This document shows positions 22,101-28,187 of a stretch of DNA of 64,000 bases, piece by piece. A model generated the notes under the pieces. The model did no database searches. It was not told the origin of the DNA and saw only the letters and a program-made list of their open reading frames with translations. This stretch comes from Flexamia atlantica (Eukaryota; Arthropoda; Insecta; Hemiptera; Cicadellidae). Each line of letters begins with the position of its first letter. Within the stretch, counting starts at the first letter, position 1. A program made the translations under genes and the position numbers. Where the stretch lies: contig JAQJVK010000073.1 in assembly GCA_035578135.1 (NCBI GenBank), positions 186,001 to 250,000 on the forward strand, written 5' to 3'.

Positions 22101-24156
22101 AAGCTCGGCTCGGTTCGGCTCGATTTCAAAAATCACTATTCGCACACCCCTAGTGAAAAGTAATGAAATCTTCATTTTTTTAAAGTATTTAGGTCTTTGA
22201 ATTACAGTTAATTAAAATCTTTCTTCAATTTTACTTATAAAATTGGTCTACTTTATTTGAGCTAATCTTTTAAAATTTTTCTTGGAAAAACAAATTTTTC
22301 TTGGCATAAACCCTACTTTTAAATGAATAAGTTGACTATGCTAAATCACTCAAAATAACAAATCACTTGATGTACGGTAACTAGATCACAAAATAAATTC
22401 ATGTAGAATATGCATAGTTGTAAAATTTAAGCAGGTTTAATTACTAGCCTATTATTTAAAAAAATCAAAAATAGGTTTATATTTTCCCTAAAAATAATTG
22501 TTGGCCCTAATTAAAACCTTAACCGAGAAATTGCGGAAGAAAGAATTGAAAACATCAGGGAGGAGAGCTATGCCTAGTTATTTGTTTACATCTCTACACC
22601 CAACCCCACCCCCTGCCTGACTGCTGATCTATTGTTTTTTGACATCCAATCACTTGAGCATGAGTGACACAGCTGCGACCAGATAAGAATAAGATATCCC
22701 CCCATACCAAAATTACAAAACCTTAACTAATTGTTTTATGAATTCCACTTTACCAATGAAGTCCACAATTTTCTTCTCATTTTTACAAATCAAATGAGAG
22801 AAATGAAGGCTGTGTATCATTCAAAAGATAAAATATGAATACAAATTTGAAGTTGTTAAGTGTAAGGTCAGAGCTAAATATAGCTGTAAGTTTTCAATTT
22901 CCGAATTCTGAAACATCTCTCAGAATCTGGTATTTGTCAAAACTGGTGAACTGTCAAAATCCATTCTTCTACGAGTTTATGACATTTTCGAGGTTATTAT
23001 GAAAAACTCGTGGACGGCTGCGAAAAACGATAGCGCATATCTGTCGGTCGCGGATAAGCAGCAGATTTAGCTTTTCAAATCTCGCGATCTACCGCGAAAT
23101 ACGATCGCGCGTATTTGGCGATTGCCGAAAATCGGCAAATGTAGCGTTGCAAAAGTCGCGGTCGACCGCGAAATACGAGCGCGCGTATTTGCCGATTGCC
23201 GAAAATCGGCAAATGTAGCCTTGCAGAAGTCACGATCAGCCGCGAAAAACAATCGCGTGTATTTGCCGATCATAACTAAACGAAATTAAACTTTGCGAAA
23301 CCAGCGATCGGCCATAAAAAACGGTCGCGCGTATTTGCCGGCCACAAATGCACAGAAAATGCTGCTTATTGTGAAACTAGCGAGCGGCCGCGAAAACAAT
23401 CTGCCGATTGCGGATACACGGTAGATGTAGCCATTGAATATGATGTAGCTTTGCCTAATCGCGAACGGCTGTAAAAAATGATCGTACAATCGTAAATCGC
23501 ATGTAAATTCGACCACCGCGTAAACGGCGGGAGTAGCTAACTACTCGACTCGACCTCGAGTAGTAGCATCTACTCGAGTAATTACTCGACTGTCGAGTAC
23601 TCGCCCACCCCTAGTTATCATAAATATGTTAGTAGGGCTTTCTTCATTTCGTTACGAATCGAATGATACCAGATGCACCATGCCTTTGCCTGCCAAATAC
23701 CCTCCAATTAGGCCAAGGTCGTTAACCGGAGGGTGCGCATCACCTGTCAACAGGATTTAGCTGGCAAAAGTATCAATCATCTTGTATCATCCGATTCGTA
23801 ATGAAATGAGAAAAGTATTTTGAACATATTTAGAGTGGCCTCTGTATAATACCAAAGTACCCAAATGTATTCTAAGAAATAAACATGCTTTGTTTTGTAC
23901 ACCTGTGGGTAACTTTAGAAATAATCTGTTTTATTTACAGAATTTTGAAATGGATGTGGATCAAGGTAATCTGTCAATCAAAAAGTTGAGTTCAAAAGAC
24001 TTTTGCACAAACATTTGTAAAAAGGACTGGAGAGAAAAATTGAAAGCTCGTAAAACCTGGATTGAAATCACCTGTGATGATTTGCCTTCCCTTCTGGACC
24101 ATATTCTGAATCAAGGCAATGAGGATTGGGACCACAATGCTGTAGACTGTTACTGA
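737..24156 (+). CDS. BRAT1: BRAT1-like HEAT-repeat protein, 3' ten exons (gene partial at 5' end)
   Basis: Ten segments bounded by AG and GT join in compatible phases: 737-1155, 2120-2398, 7058-7279, 7923-8132, 10321-10537, 11328-11494, 13390-13496, 14058-14292, 15445-15564, 23941-24156. The joined frame gives about 729 residues with no internal stop. The first segment starts inside a codon (phase 1), so at least one exon lies left of the window. The product is helical and leucine-rich throughout, like an alpha-solenoid, with no signal peptide or membrane segment seen. It ends in Asp-Cys-Tyr. BRAT1 proteins (about 820 residues in human) are HEAT-repeat partners of ATM/BRCA1 and of the Integrator endonuclease INTS11. 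In published structures, as I recall them, the conserved C-terminal Cys reaches the INTS11 active-site metals. The family call rests on architecture, length and this tail, not on an alignment. The alternative is another HEAT/armadillo protein. Confidence 0.62.
1156..2119 (+). other. Intron of BRAT1-like gene
   Basis: Apart from the hairpin cluster at 1297-1535 nothing recognisable. A possible alternative acceptor TTTCTTTGCAG at 1769 opens a frame that hits a stop after seven codons, so it is not used in this model. Confidence 0.5.
1297..1535. repeat. Cluster of three small hairpins in an intron
   Basis: Three perfect or near-perfect inverted repeats lie close together: 1297-1327 (ACCACATGGT arms), 1438-1475 (11-14 bp arms around a CGGCCTAGGC loop) and 1508-1535 (12 bp arms, one mismatch, 4-base loop). 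They could be parts of an old MITE. No target duplication was found. Confidence 0.45.
2120..2398 (+). CDS. BRAT1: Exon 2 in window of BRAT1-like gene
   Basis: The acceptor is GTGTCCAG ending at 2119 and the donor is CAGTTG|GTAATT. It is 93 codons, phase 0 at both ends, starting Asp-Cys-Val-Thr-Leu. This exon is much more GC-rich than its introns, a coding-like contrast. A cysteine-rich stretch (Cys-Leu-Lys, Lys-Cys-Leu-Lys, Cys-Asp-Cys-Ser-Ser-Cys) sits near its end. Open frames on the opposite strand here are shadows. Confidence 0.68.
3600..5833 (+). mobile_element. 5'-truncated, decayed non-LTR retrotransposon (LINE)
   Basis: The RT domain is readable in pieces. The connector region starts near 3640. 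The fingers read Asn-Asn-Tyr-Arg-Pro-Val-Ser-Val-Leu-Pro (about 4340), then Phe-Met-Asp-Leu-Ser-Lys-Ala-Phe (about 4553), the GVPQGS motif (about 4750), catalytic Tyr-Ala-Asp-Asp (4859-4870), and a C-terminal region ending at 5705. It is broken by a frame change at a poly-C run (4104-4117), an in-frame TAA at 4445, and shifts near 5100 and 5330. The 3' end has AATAAA-like signals and a TTGAAT tandem tail (5812-5833). The missing endonuclease and ORF1 indicate 5' truncation at insertion. It lies in a BRAT1-like intron and is not active. Confidence 0.8.
4103..5104 (+). pseudogene. LINE reverse transcriptase remnant (YADD motif)
   Basis: One frame with a single internal stop codon (4445-4447) covers the RT palm. 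Asp-Leu-Ser-Lys-Ala-Phe carries the first catalytic Asp, Val-Pro-Gln-Gly-Ser lies in the middle, and Tyr-Ala-Asp-Asp holds the catalytic pair. The frame ends at 5104 after Lys-Phe-Leu-Gly-Leu-Glu, where a frameshift interrupts the thumb. The palm residues are preserved although the gene is dead, so the copy is moderately young. Confidence 0.78.
5846..6863. mobile_element. hAT-type non-autonomous element with CGGGT subterminal repeats
   Basis: The termini are TAGAGGTCTGC at 5846 and its inverse GCAGACCTCTA ending at 6863. The flanking 8-mers are CTTTACTA (5838-5845) and CTTTACAA (6864-6871), 7 of 8 matching, as in hAT target duplications. Both ends are packed with CGGGT/ACCCG pentamers. No transposase is present. 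The inner part (about 6280-6680) is homologous to the core of the hAT at 19672-22152 although the ends differ. It was inserted directly after the LINE tail. Confidence 0.82.
7058..7279 (+). CDS. BRAT1: Exon 3 in window of BRAT1-like gene
   Basis: The acceptor is TATGTTTTAG before 7058 and the donor is AATAAC|GTGAGT. It is 74 codons, phase 0/0, beginning Gln-Met-Phe-Leu-Glu-Leu. It continues the leucine-rich solenoid and follows a 4.66-kb intron that hosts a LINE and a hAT element. Confidence 0.65.
7280..7922 (+). other. Intron of BRAT1-like gene, no feature seen
   Basis: AT-rich, bounded by GTGAGT and TTCCAG. No repeats or open frames of note were seen. Confidence 0.5.
7923..8132 (+). CDS. 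BRAT1: Exon 4 in window of BRAT1-like gene
   Basis: The acceptor is CTGATTCCAG before 7923 and the donor is TCAAGA|GTATGT. It is 70 codons, phase 0/0. The ATG at 7923 is the first codon after the splice site and not a start. It contains a helical Leu/Ser segment and Trp-Ile-Leu-Glu-Arg near the end. Confidence 0.65.
8925..9215 (+). pseudogene. mariner-family transposase fossil
   Basis: A single + frame with two stops reads Val-Val-Tyr-Leu-Ile-Tyr-Asp-Asp-Thr-Arg-Pro-His-Ala-Ala. Further on it reads Ser-Asp-Ser-His-Leu-Phe-Ser-Val-Leu-Trp-Glu-Phe-Leu-Gly-Arg-Lys-Val-Phe. These match the mariner catalytic blocks (HDNARPH and PSDYHLF...FLGGKRF), with part of the sequence between them lost. It lies in an intron. 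No intact inverted repeats of the parent element were found. Confidence 0.62.
9222..9688. mobile_element. piggyBac-like MITE with ATAA flanks
   Basis: The ends are CCCTTGAGCGGGCG and its inverse CGCCCGCTCAAGGG, flanked on both sides by ATAA (9218-9221 and 9689-9692). A second shared block follows inside each end (GCGGAG...). The CCC start and 4-base duplication resemble piggyBac, whose usual target is TTAA, so ATAA would be a variant site. There is no coding capacity. It sits against the mariner fossil. Confidence 0.65.
9852..9899. repeat. Perfect 24-bp tandem duplication
   Basis: Two identical adjacent 24-base units (9852-9875 and 9876-9899), beginning TTTATATTTTGC. This looks like a recent slippage or unequal-exchange event in the intron. 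Confidence 0.9.
10321..10537 (+). CDS. BRAT1: Exon 5 in window of BRAT1-like gene
   Basis: The acceptor is TTTGATTCAG and the donor is GATTTAG|GTAAGT. It is 217 nt, leaving one base of a split codon. It carries repeated amphipathic helices (Leu-Gln-Leu-Leu-Ser-Lys and Thr-Leu-Glu-Val-Tyr-Gln-Leu-Leu-Leu-Glu-Leu), a typical HEAT-like pair. Confidence 0.68.
10945..10995. repeat. AT-rich minisatellite (ATAAGATATAAAAT units)
   Basis: About three and a half tandem copies of a 15-base ATATAAGATATAAAA-type unit lie in the intron between exons 5 and 6. Confidence 0.85.
11328..11494 (+). CDS. BRAT1: Exon 6 in window of BRAT1-like gene
   Basis: The acceptor is TTTTTTCAG and the donor is AAATTAATT|GTAAGC. 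The split codon completed from exon 5 is GTT (Val). It has a HEAT-like motif: Leu-Gly-Leu-Ala-Ala-Asn-Asp-Ala followed by Tyr-Val-Arg-Ser-Ser-Ala-Leu-Lys-Phe-Phe, the usual Asp/Arg turn-and-helix pattern. Ends in phase 0. Confidence 0.68.
11788..12560. repeat. Pair of dispersed direct repeats (11788-11866 and 12485-12560)
   Basis: About 75 bases recur about 700 bases apart with roughly 85% identity by eye. Both copies contain TAAATAAAAATGG and TATTAGTAAAATGTCAA. Between them at 12104-12200 is a sequence starting GTGGTACCCAACCTTTTGG, which resembles a hAT terminal sequence, plus a C8/CCA-rich run. The partner end was not found. Confidence 0.55.
13390..13496 (+). CDS. BRAT1: Exon 7 in window of BRAT1-like gene
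   Basis: The acceptor is TCCCTGTAG and the donor is CAAGG|GTACGT. It is 107 nt, leaving two bases of a Gly codon. It encodes another HEAT-like unit (Pro-Glu-Pro-Arg-Met-Ala-Ala-Cys-Asp-Leu-Leu-Ala-Ala-Met). Confidence 0.66.
13529..13668. repeat. Dispersed repeat, copy 1 (copy 2 at 18979-19135)
   Basis: It shares AGTAGCAGCGTTTGTCAA-like sequence, a GAGGAATRAAAAATT block and GGGAAGGGAGGGTTGAARAAAGTG with 18979-19135, in the same orientation. Both copies lie in introns of the same gene. The type is unknown. Short open frames here are not genes. Confidence 0.65.
14058..14292 (+). CDS. BRAT1: Exon 8 in window of BRAT1-like gene
   Basis: The acceptor is TTTTTATAG and the donor is TTGAAG|GTTAGT. 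It completes the Gly codon of exon 7 and then reads 78 codons. It carries a clear HEAT repeat signature: Leu-Asp-Trp-Glu-Val-Lys-Lys-Ala-Thr-Leu-Arg-Phe-Trp-Glu-Cys. This is the best single diagnostic exon for the solenoid fold. Confidence 0.7.
14592..14770. repeat. Short tandem repeat family CCGTACCCAAACA
   Basis: Five or so imperfect 18-22-base units, each holding CGTACC(C/A)AAACA, run from about 14675 to 14760, with looser relatives upstream. Similar AGGTAAAANAATTGACATTTT blocks sit at 14556-14576 and 15069-15089, bracketing this repeat and the hairpin next to it. Confidence 0.65.
14925..15026. repeat. Long intronic hairpin (about 43-bp arms, 14-base loop)
   Basis: 14925-14967 and 14982-15026 are inverted complements with few mismatches. 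They share GTTTTACTTGC/GCAAGTAAAAC, ATTTCGGGGC/GCCCCGAAAT and GTCAC/GTGAC blocks, with loop TCGGCTTACGCCTC. It could be a fold-back element or an inverted terminal piece of one. Confidence 0.8.
15445..15564 (+). CDS. BRAT1: Exon 9 in window of BRAT1-like gene
   Basis: The acceptor is GTTTTTAG and the donor is ATAAAT|GTACGT. It is 40 codons, phase 0/0. It contains Ser-Val-Ser-Gln-Glu-Ala-Cys-Arg-Val-Ile-Asp-Asn-Ile-Leu, again a HEAT-like helix, followed by an acidic Asp-Lys-Asp-Trp loop. Confidence 0.67.
15643..16520. mobile_element. Full-length palindromic fold-back element, TA-flanked (CAGGGTGTTC ends)
   Basis: The left end CAGGGTGTTCAAAAAATG and the right end CATTTTTTGAACACCCTG lie between TA dinucleotides (15641-15642 and 16521-16522). 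The two halves stay complementary almost to the centre near 16080, so the 878 bp can form one long stem. The TA target and CAGGGTGT ends suggest a Tc1/mariner-type non-autonomous element. Open frames inside are by-products of the palindrome. Confidence 0.85.
16537..17895. mobile_element. Palindromic element with internal tandem repeat and inner insertion
   Basis: The left end (ACAGTATGTAAAAAAATTCC..., with TTTAGGGGACGGTATTAACTTAACCC further in) matches the inverse of 17815-17895 (...GGGTTAAGTTAGGATCGTTCCCTAA..., CACATACGGTACTGT). A second inverted match of AACTTAACCCAAAG lies at 17445-17465. The stretch 17465-17815 therefore looks inserted or duplicated. Arms carry GTCCCCC and GGGGCAACTC blocks that complement each other across the element. 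The exact ends are uncertain, and no transposase is present. Confidence 0.6.
17108..17375. repeat. Tandem repeat, about 130-bp period, two copies plus partial
   Basis: Each unit holds GAGACCTCCAACCTCCACCA, TTCGCCTATTTTT, AAATGAGGGGTCACTCAAAA and CCCCCAAAA blocks in the same order. A third unit starts near 17376 and diverges. The open frames seen across them are repeats of each other, not genes. Confidence 0.8.
18050..18899. mobile_element. hAT-type MITE with exact 8-bp target duplication
   Basis: Starts CAGTGACGGATTTAAGGG and ends GTAGTTCTGTCACTG. It is flanked by GTTGTCTC at 18042-18049 and 18900-18907, an exact 8-base duplication. Near the ends it has GC-rich CCCCGGGCG blocks (18090 and 18870). 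The centre has GCGGCC-containing segments (18180-18740) repeated in both orientations. There is no transposase. Confidence 0.85.
18979..19135. repeat. Dispersed repeat, copy 2 (copy 1 at 13529-13668)
   Basis: Direct-orientation relative of 13529-13668. It is slightly longer because of an insertion in the middle (GGCTGGGAGGTGG). It lies between a hAT element and the nested complex. No terminal repeats were recognised. Confidence 0.65.
19672..22152. mobile_element. hAT-2: second hAT nested inside hAT-1
   Basis: Starts TAGGGGTGTGCGAGTATTCG and ends GCACACCCCTA, with exact GTGAAAAG duplications at 19664-19671 and 22153-22160. Its ends carry GCTCGGCTCGA-type repeats instead of CGAGT or CGGGT. Its core (about 19780-20160) is homologous to 6280-6680 in the hAT at 5846. 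Low-complexity CT and C10 runs lie near 20215-20290. It also carries the piggyBac-like MITE at 20864. No coding capacity is left. Confidence 0.87.
20864..22013. mobile_element. piggyBac-like MITE (TTAA target), nested in hAT-2
   Basis: Ends CCCTTTCGGTCCCAGC and GCTGGGACCGAAAGGG are perfect 16-base inverses, each next to TTAA (20860-20863 and 22014-22017). This is the piggyBac signature. Inside, a GTCCATGANNNTGGAC motif recurs at about 20994, 21339, 21555, 21622, 21906 and 21981. The 78- and 92-residue open frames here look incidental. It is the youngest layer of the nest. Confidence 0.88.
23010..23300. repeat. GC-rich tandem array, about 72-bp units
   Basis: Units contain CCGCGAAATACGA, CGCGCGTATTTG, CGATTGCCGAAAATCGGCAA and a TGTAGC(G/C)TTGCA(A/G)AAGTC step. 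Two units (about 23085-23156 and 23157-23228) are well kept, and the flanking ones decay outward to about 23500. The GCCGAAAATCGGC part is itself a palindrome. Confidence 0.8.
23639..23815. repeat. Hairpin with about 38-bp arms next to hAT-1
   Basis: 23639-23680 (CATTTCGTTACGAATCGAAT, then GATACCAGATG) is inverted at 23775-23815 (CATCTTGTATC, then ATTCGTAATGAAATG). About 95 bases lie between. Probably part of the old outer element that received hAT-1. Confidence 0.7.
23941..24156 (+). CDS. BRAT1: Last exon of BRAT1-like gene, C-terminal DCY
   Basis: The acceptor TTTTATTTACAG ends at 23940, and the TGA stop is at 24154-24156. It adds 71 residues: a Lys-rich segment, then Leu-Pro-Ser-Leu-Leu-Asp-His-Ile-Leu, an acidic Asn-Glu-Asp-Trp-Asp linker, and the terminal Val-Asp-Cys-Tyr. 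The short flexible tail ending in Cys-Tyr is the part expected to enter the INTS11 active site if the protein is BRAT1. The exon is separated from the rest by an 8.4-kb intron filled with nested elements, yet its frame and splice site are intact. Confidence 0.7.
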   Translation, partial: NFEMDVDQGNLSIKKLSSKDFCTNICKKDWREKLKARKTWIEITCDDLPSLLDHILNQGNEDWDHNAVDCY

Positions 24157-24447
24157 ATCTATTCTGTTTCATAGTAAATCTAAAGAAAGGAGATTATGTG
24201 TCAGTCACCCTCTTTGTACATAAGATTAACCAAAGATCCCACGTATGCAATCTAAGAAAATGTACAGTGTAATTAGAGTATTAGTGTTAATTCTGAGATA
24301 TCTACATTTTGAGCAGTTACAGTATATGTTTTAGTCGTATAATTATGCTACCCCTTTTCTTCTTCCTTTTAACATTCAGTGGTATTTTTATTGCATGTAA
24401 TTATACCTTTATCTCGGCGATTTTGTACTTTTGTACTCATTGTTACA

Positions 24448-24453
24448 AATAAA
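24448..24453 (+). terminator. Poly(A) signal of the BRAT1-like gene
   Basis: An AATAAA hexamer lies 292 bases after the stop codon, followed about 15-30 bases later by a T-rich tract. This gives a 3' UTR of about 0.3 kb. Confidence 0.55.
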
Positions 24454-24479
24454 GCGATCATTTACCAGCCATTATTTTT

Positions 24480-26044
24480 TATTTTTACTCATACATTTTC
24501 TGTAGTCTGGATCTAGAACTACACGTATATCAGGCTAATCAAGAAGTTATTTTCTGTAGTTAAAAATTAAGAGTAAATTATGTTGCAGCTATAAAACACA
24601 TTGTTCATTGAAGATTACTTCCTAAATTTGTTTATTTGTGGCTTTTACTTTCCTCTAATTATGATCTGGGTCTGACATGGAGGATGAACAAATCAATATG
24701 TTAATCAATGATATATATCTGAAATATTTCTGTGTTTCTCATAAGCCACAACACTACTGTCCATTTTGTAAAGAGAGAGGTTTAGTAGGTAAATATTTCT
24801 AATAGTTTTTGAGATCAATAGAAACGGTGGAGAGTTGGATGTAGCCATAAGTTGATATGAATTGTTGTCATTTGGCATTCTATAAGGAGCCTAGGGCTCA
24901 CAAGTCTTGGCAACAGAATGTGCAAACCTGGCAAGATGAATTCTCACTTGTTTTTAAAGCTAAATTTTTACATTATAATTTATTTAGGATTTGCATCCGT
25001 TTTTGATGAATTCTCAAAATTGCATTAGATGCCATTAGGATTTTAAATTCTTAAATTTGTTTTGAAATAAGATAAAATCTTCACCGATATTTTATCAACA
25101 CAATATAATCACAATATTTTCACATATAATCACTTTTTTGAGATATATGCAGTCGTAGAGGTGAATGATTGAAATTTAAAGGGTTTTGTTGCTACAGTAA
25201 GTGTTGTTGTGGCATAAATTTGTTAAGTTGTTAATGGACAGATTTAGTTTTTCTATTCTTTAAAGAACATATTTCCTGAAAAAGAACAAACTGAATTAAC
25301 AAATGGAATATAAAAAATATTTAAAACTAGTTTTTGTAAAAAATGAATCAAAAAATGAAATCCTCCCATTATACTTCGTACTAGTGTAAAAGTTCGCTAG
25401 TTATTTATTGAGATTTATTAAGACTAGTCATTTATTTATTGAGATTGTTTAATATTCCATCATGCCAACAAAAGCCAAACTACTGGACTAATTTACATGA
25501 TATGAAGTCGTTAGTTATTTAGTACACTATGAAAACAAATTTGTGAATTTTTCAGGTATAAAACTGTTAAAAATAAAACACAAAAATCAAATTTGTACAT
25601 TTTTACACCAAAGCAAAATCACATAATAGCATAATGTAAAATAAATCCAAAATCAACCATTGGAAACTGTATTTAGGGTTCTCGTCTTCCTCGGTTGGCC
25701 TAAAATTGCCCATGACCCTCCGGGAGGTTAATAATTGACAACTCACGGCTGAGTCCCAGGCGGGGGTGGGCCTGCAGAAGTTCTCACGGATAAACTGCAA
25801 GGCTTCATTAAGAAAGAGGGTGCCAGCCTGAGTGAAACTTACAGCTATTACTAATTGCTATTCAGTGGAAAAATGTAATGTAGCCCAGGCAATGAATTAT
25901 CAAAAAAAGTGAGGCAAATGCATGAAACACAATTTTTGACTTTGTAACTTTGTTAGGACTATTTTTAGGAGGTGAACATATCAAAAGTCCCCGTCTATGG
26001 CTCTCGAGCGGGAGAAGGTACAATTTTAAGGTTTTTCCTAAATA
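24480..26044. other. Intergenic AT-rich DNA, no gene seen
   Basis: Downstream of the poly(A) site. It has a short near-duplicate of TTATTTATTGAGATT at 25400-25447 and a GC-rich patch at 25720-25790. No coding or terminal-repeat signal was supported. Confidence 0.4.
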
Positions 26045-26814
26045 CAGTAAACTCCCGACTATCCGCGGTGCGGATTATCCGCGCGTGCTACGAAAAGCGA
26101 GAACATACGTGTTTATTAAAATATTAGAATGAACTGACAAGTTTTTTGAGTACAAAACGCACGCAGGCTTTCTCCGTCTACCGTAACGCGAAGACGATTT
26201 TCATTTACCGCGACGCGAAGACGATGTTTGTCTACCGCGATGCGACGACGATTTTTGTCAACTGCGATGTGACAACAATATTTATCTATTTCGACAATGA
26301 TATTCATCTTCCGCGACGACCATATTCGTCTACCGTGGCGTCAACCACAATGACGATACTCGTCTAGCGCATCGACGAACTTTGCCTACCGCGACTTCCA
26401 CATTCGTAATAACCCGACGACGATATTTTTTCTACCTTGCCGACGATACTCGTTTACCGTGGCAACGATATCCCTCTACCACGACAATGATTTTCGTGTA
26501 CTGCGACGTGACAAAAATATGTGTCTACTGCGACAATGATATTTGTCTACCACGACGAGGATATTCGTTTATCGCGACGTCCATATGTATTTGTCTATTG
26601 TGATGCGATACTCGCCTACCGCGACGTTATAGGATATCCCCCCAAAAATTAAATTTGGTTTCACCTTTGACTGTATTAAATAAATTGATTTTTAATGTTA
26701 AAATTGTTTTTCTCTTTTATTCTCTCCCGTTTTCAACACTTGCGGATTATCCGCGATTTTCGTTATCCGCGCTAGTCGTGCCACTCTATTCCGCGGATAA
26801 TCGGGAGTTTACTG
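26045..26814. mobile_element. pogo/Tigger-like MITE with internal minisatellite
   Basis: Starts CAGTAAACTCCCGACTATCC and ends GGATAATCGGGAGTTTACTG, flanked by TA (26043-26044 and 26815-26816). Both ends go on with TGCGGATTATCCGCG and related palindromic steps. The TA target and CAGTA...ATCCGCG ends are typical of pogo/Tigger elements. There is no transposase; the middle is a minisatellite. Confidence 0.82.
26155..26630. repeat. Minisatellite, about 27-33-bp CTACCGCGACG units
   Basis: Some fifteen units built on (T/G)TCTACCGCGA(C/T)GCGA(A/C)GACGAT with drift toward ACGACAATGATATTCGT. The long open frames on both strands (26116-26307 minus, 26146-26603 plus) are products of this repeat: tyrosine/threonine/arginine-rich peptides repeated with the unit. 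Confidence 0.8.
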
Positions 26815-28187
26815 TATCTTGAAAACTTTTAACTTCTAATATTCCCTTTAAATTGGAATTGTTAAATAAAAATTAAATTTCCTTAAAGCTTATAATGTGT
26901 CATTTTAAAGCTTATAATGTAGGGCACTGGTGATGGATAATTAAACAGGGCATTTCTTTTACTGCTTCAACCCCCAAGCCTTTGATTTATTTCTAGAGGG
27001 CGCTTTTAATGCTCTAATGCTGACCAACTTGCGTTGTAACGGTTTTAAAATGTGATTGTAATTTAACAGCTGATTATCACGGGACGAATTTTATAAAAGA
27101 CACTATTAACGAAAATAGATTGACTGCAATTGTAAACAGCTTAAGGAAACTAATTTAGGCTACTTTTATCGGTAATTGTAGCCAGAATTGAGGCAGGATA
27201 AATTGTTCCTTATGGGAAAGATCCAGAAACTGCAGATTATAAATATGTTGTAAATTGAACCCTGAAATAAAAAGAAGAAGAAGGCATGGAGAAATACGAG
27301 TTGACGAGATTAGGGAAAGTACGCTTAACCATCGGCAAGAACAGAGAACTGCTAAAAGACTAAAGACTAATTGAAATCAAGAAAAAAATATTAAAATATG
27401 CAATTTGCACTTGGGCCCCCTAGAAAAATTTCCGTTCTCCTGTTGTTGTGTGAGAAGAAATTCCAAAACACAGTGCTTGGGTGATGAATAATGTGTGTGT
27501 GTGTTTTGTTCAGTTAGGTCTTTGATTATTTAGGTCAAGGTTTAGAAGCCATACAATAGGCAATAGATAAATTAGAATACATACTTCAAATAACTAAAGT
27601 TATTAACTATTTTGTATTCTTAGGCAAGATCAAAGGAGTTATACATTTGCAGGGTAACACAAGTTTTCAGCAAACTTTGCAAGTTAAACACTCGTTTACC
27701 GAACAAACTCTGCATCTCAAAAACTACTTATTGCTTTTATATTAAATTTTAATGCACTAAACAAATTCATATGTAAATGATTTATATACAACTTTCAAAG
27801 ATGAATATTTATAATTAAATTACTAAATGATAATGCTCTTAAGATTTGGGATTTTCACATAACATCTTATAACTACAGGACACGCACAGCTCAGCAGCTT
27901 GAATTTTGTTGTTTAATCTGCAGTTAAAACAACGTTTAATTACAATCAGGTGTTCCTTGAAATTTGTATTCCCATATTAAATCTTATGGATGGATTCGAA
28001 ACGTAAAGCTTTAAGTCTAACCCTTATAAATTCTATTTCCTGTAGAACTTCACGTCGAGCTCTTTCCAACTACACCTAAATTAATAAAACTGGCCTAGAA
28101 CTGTAGGATGAGTCTTGATCACATAGTATTCTCTAGCACATAAATAAGTAAATAGATATCAAAATAAAAGCAGAGGTTTAGTCCCAA
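26815..28187. other. Intergenic AT-rich DNA, no gene seen
   Basis: Contains a small direct duplication TTAAAGCTTATAATGT near 26885-26920. No terminal repeats, open frames of quality or RNA genes were recognised. Confidence 0.4.

Larger units (their letters stand above)
19564..23613. mobile_element. hAT-1: hAT element with CGAGT subterminal repeats, carrying a nested hAT
   Basis: Ends TAGGGGTGGGCGAGTA and TACTCGCCCACCCCTA are flanked by an exact GTTATCAT duplication (19556-19563 and 23614-23621). Left and right ends hold runs of CGAGT/ACTCG. Without the insertion it is about 1.57 kb. It contains a GC-rich tandem array (23010-23300). At 22740-22900 it contains a reverse-oriented stretch related to the core of the other two TAGRGG hATs. 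No transposase ORF remains. Confidence 0.87.
19303..23870. mobile_element. Outer inverted repeat of a nested complex
   Basis: 19303-19345 (GGTACTTTTGTATTATATGG then AGGCCACT) is the inverse of 23826-23870 (AGTGGCCT ... TATAATACCAAAGTACC) at about 80% by eye. Between them lie a unique outer part, an exact-TSD hAT, a second hAT and a piggyBac-like MITE. The outer unit, before the hAT entered, would have been only about 520 bp, which fits an old MITE. It lies in the last intron of the BRAT1-like gene. Confidence 0.55.

Noticed and set aside
26116..26603. Open frames on both strands near 26.1-26.6 kb
   Set aside because: They follow the period of the minisatellite and encode repeating low-complexity peptides.
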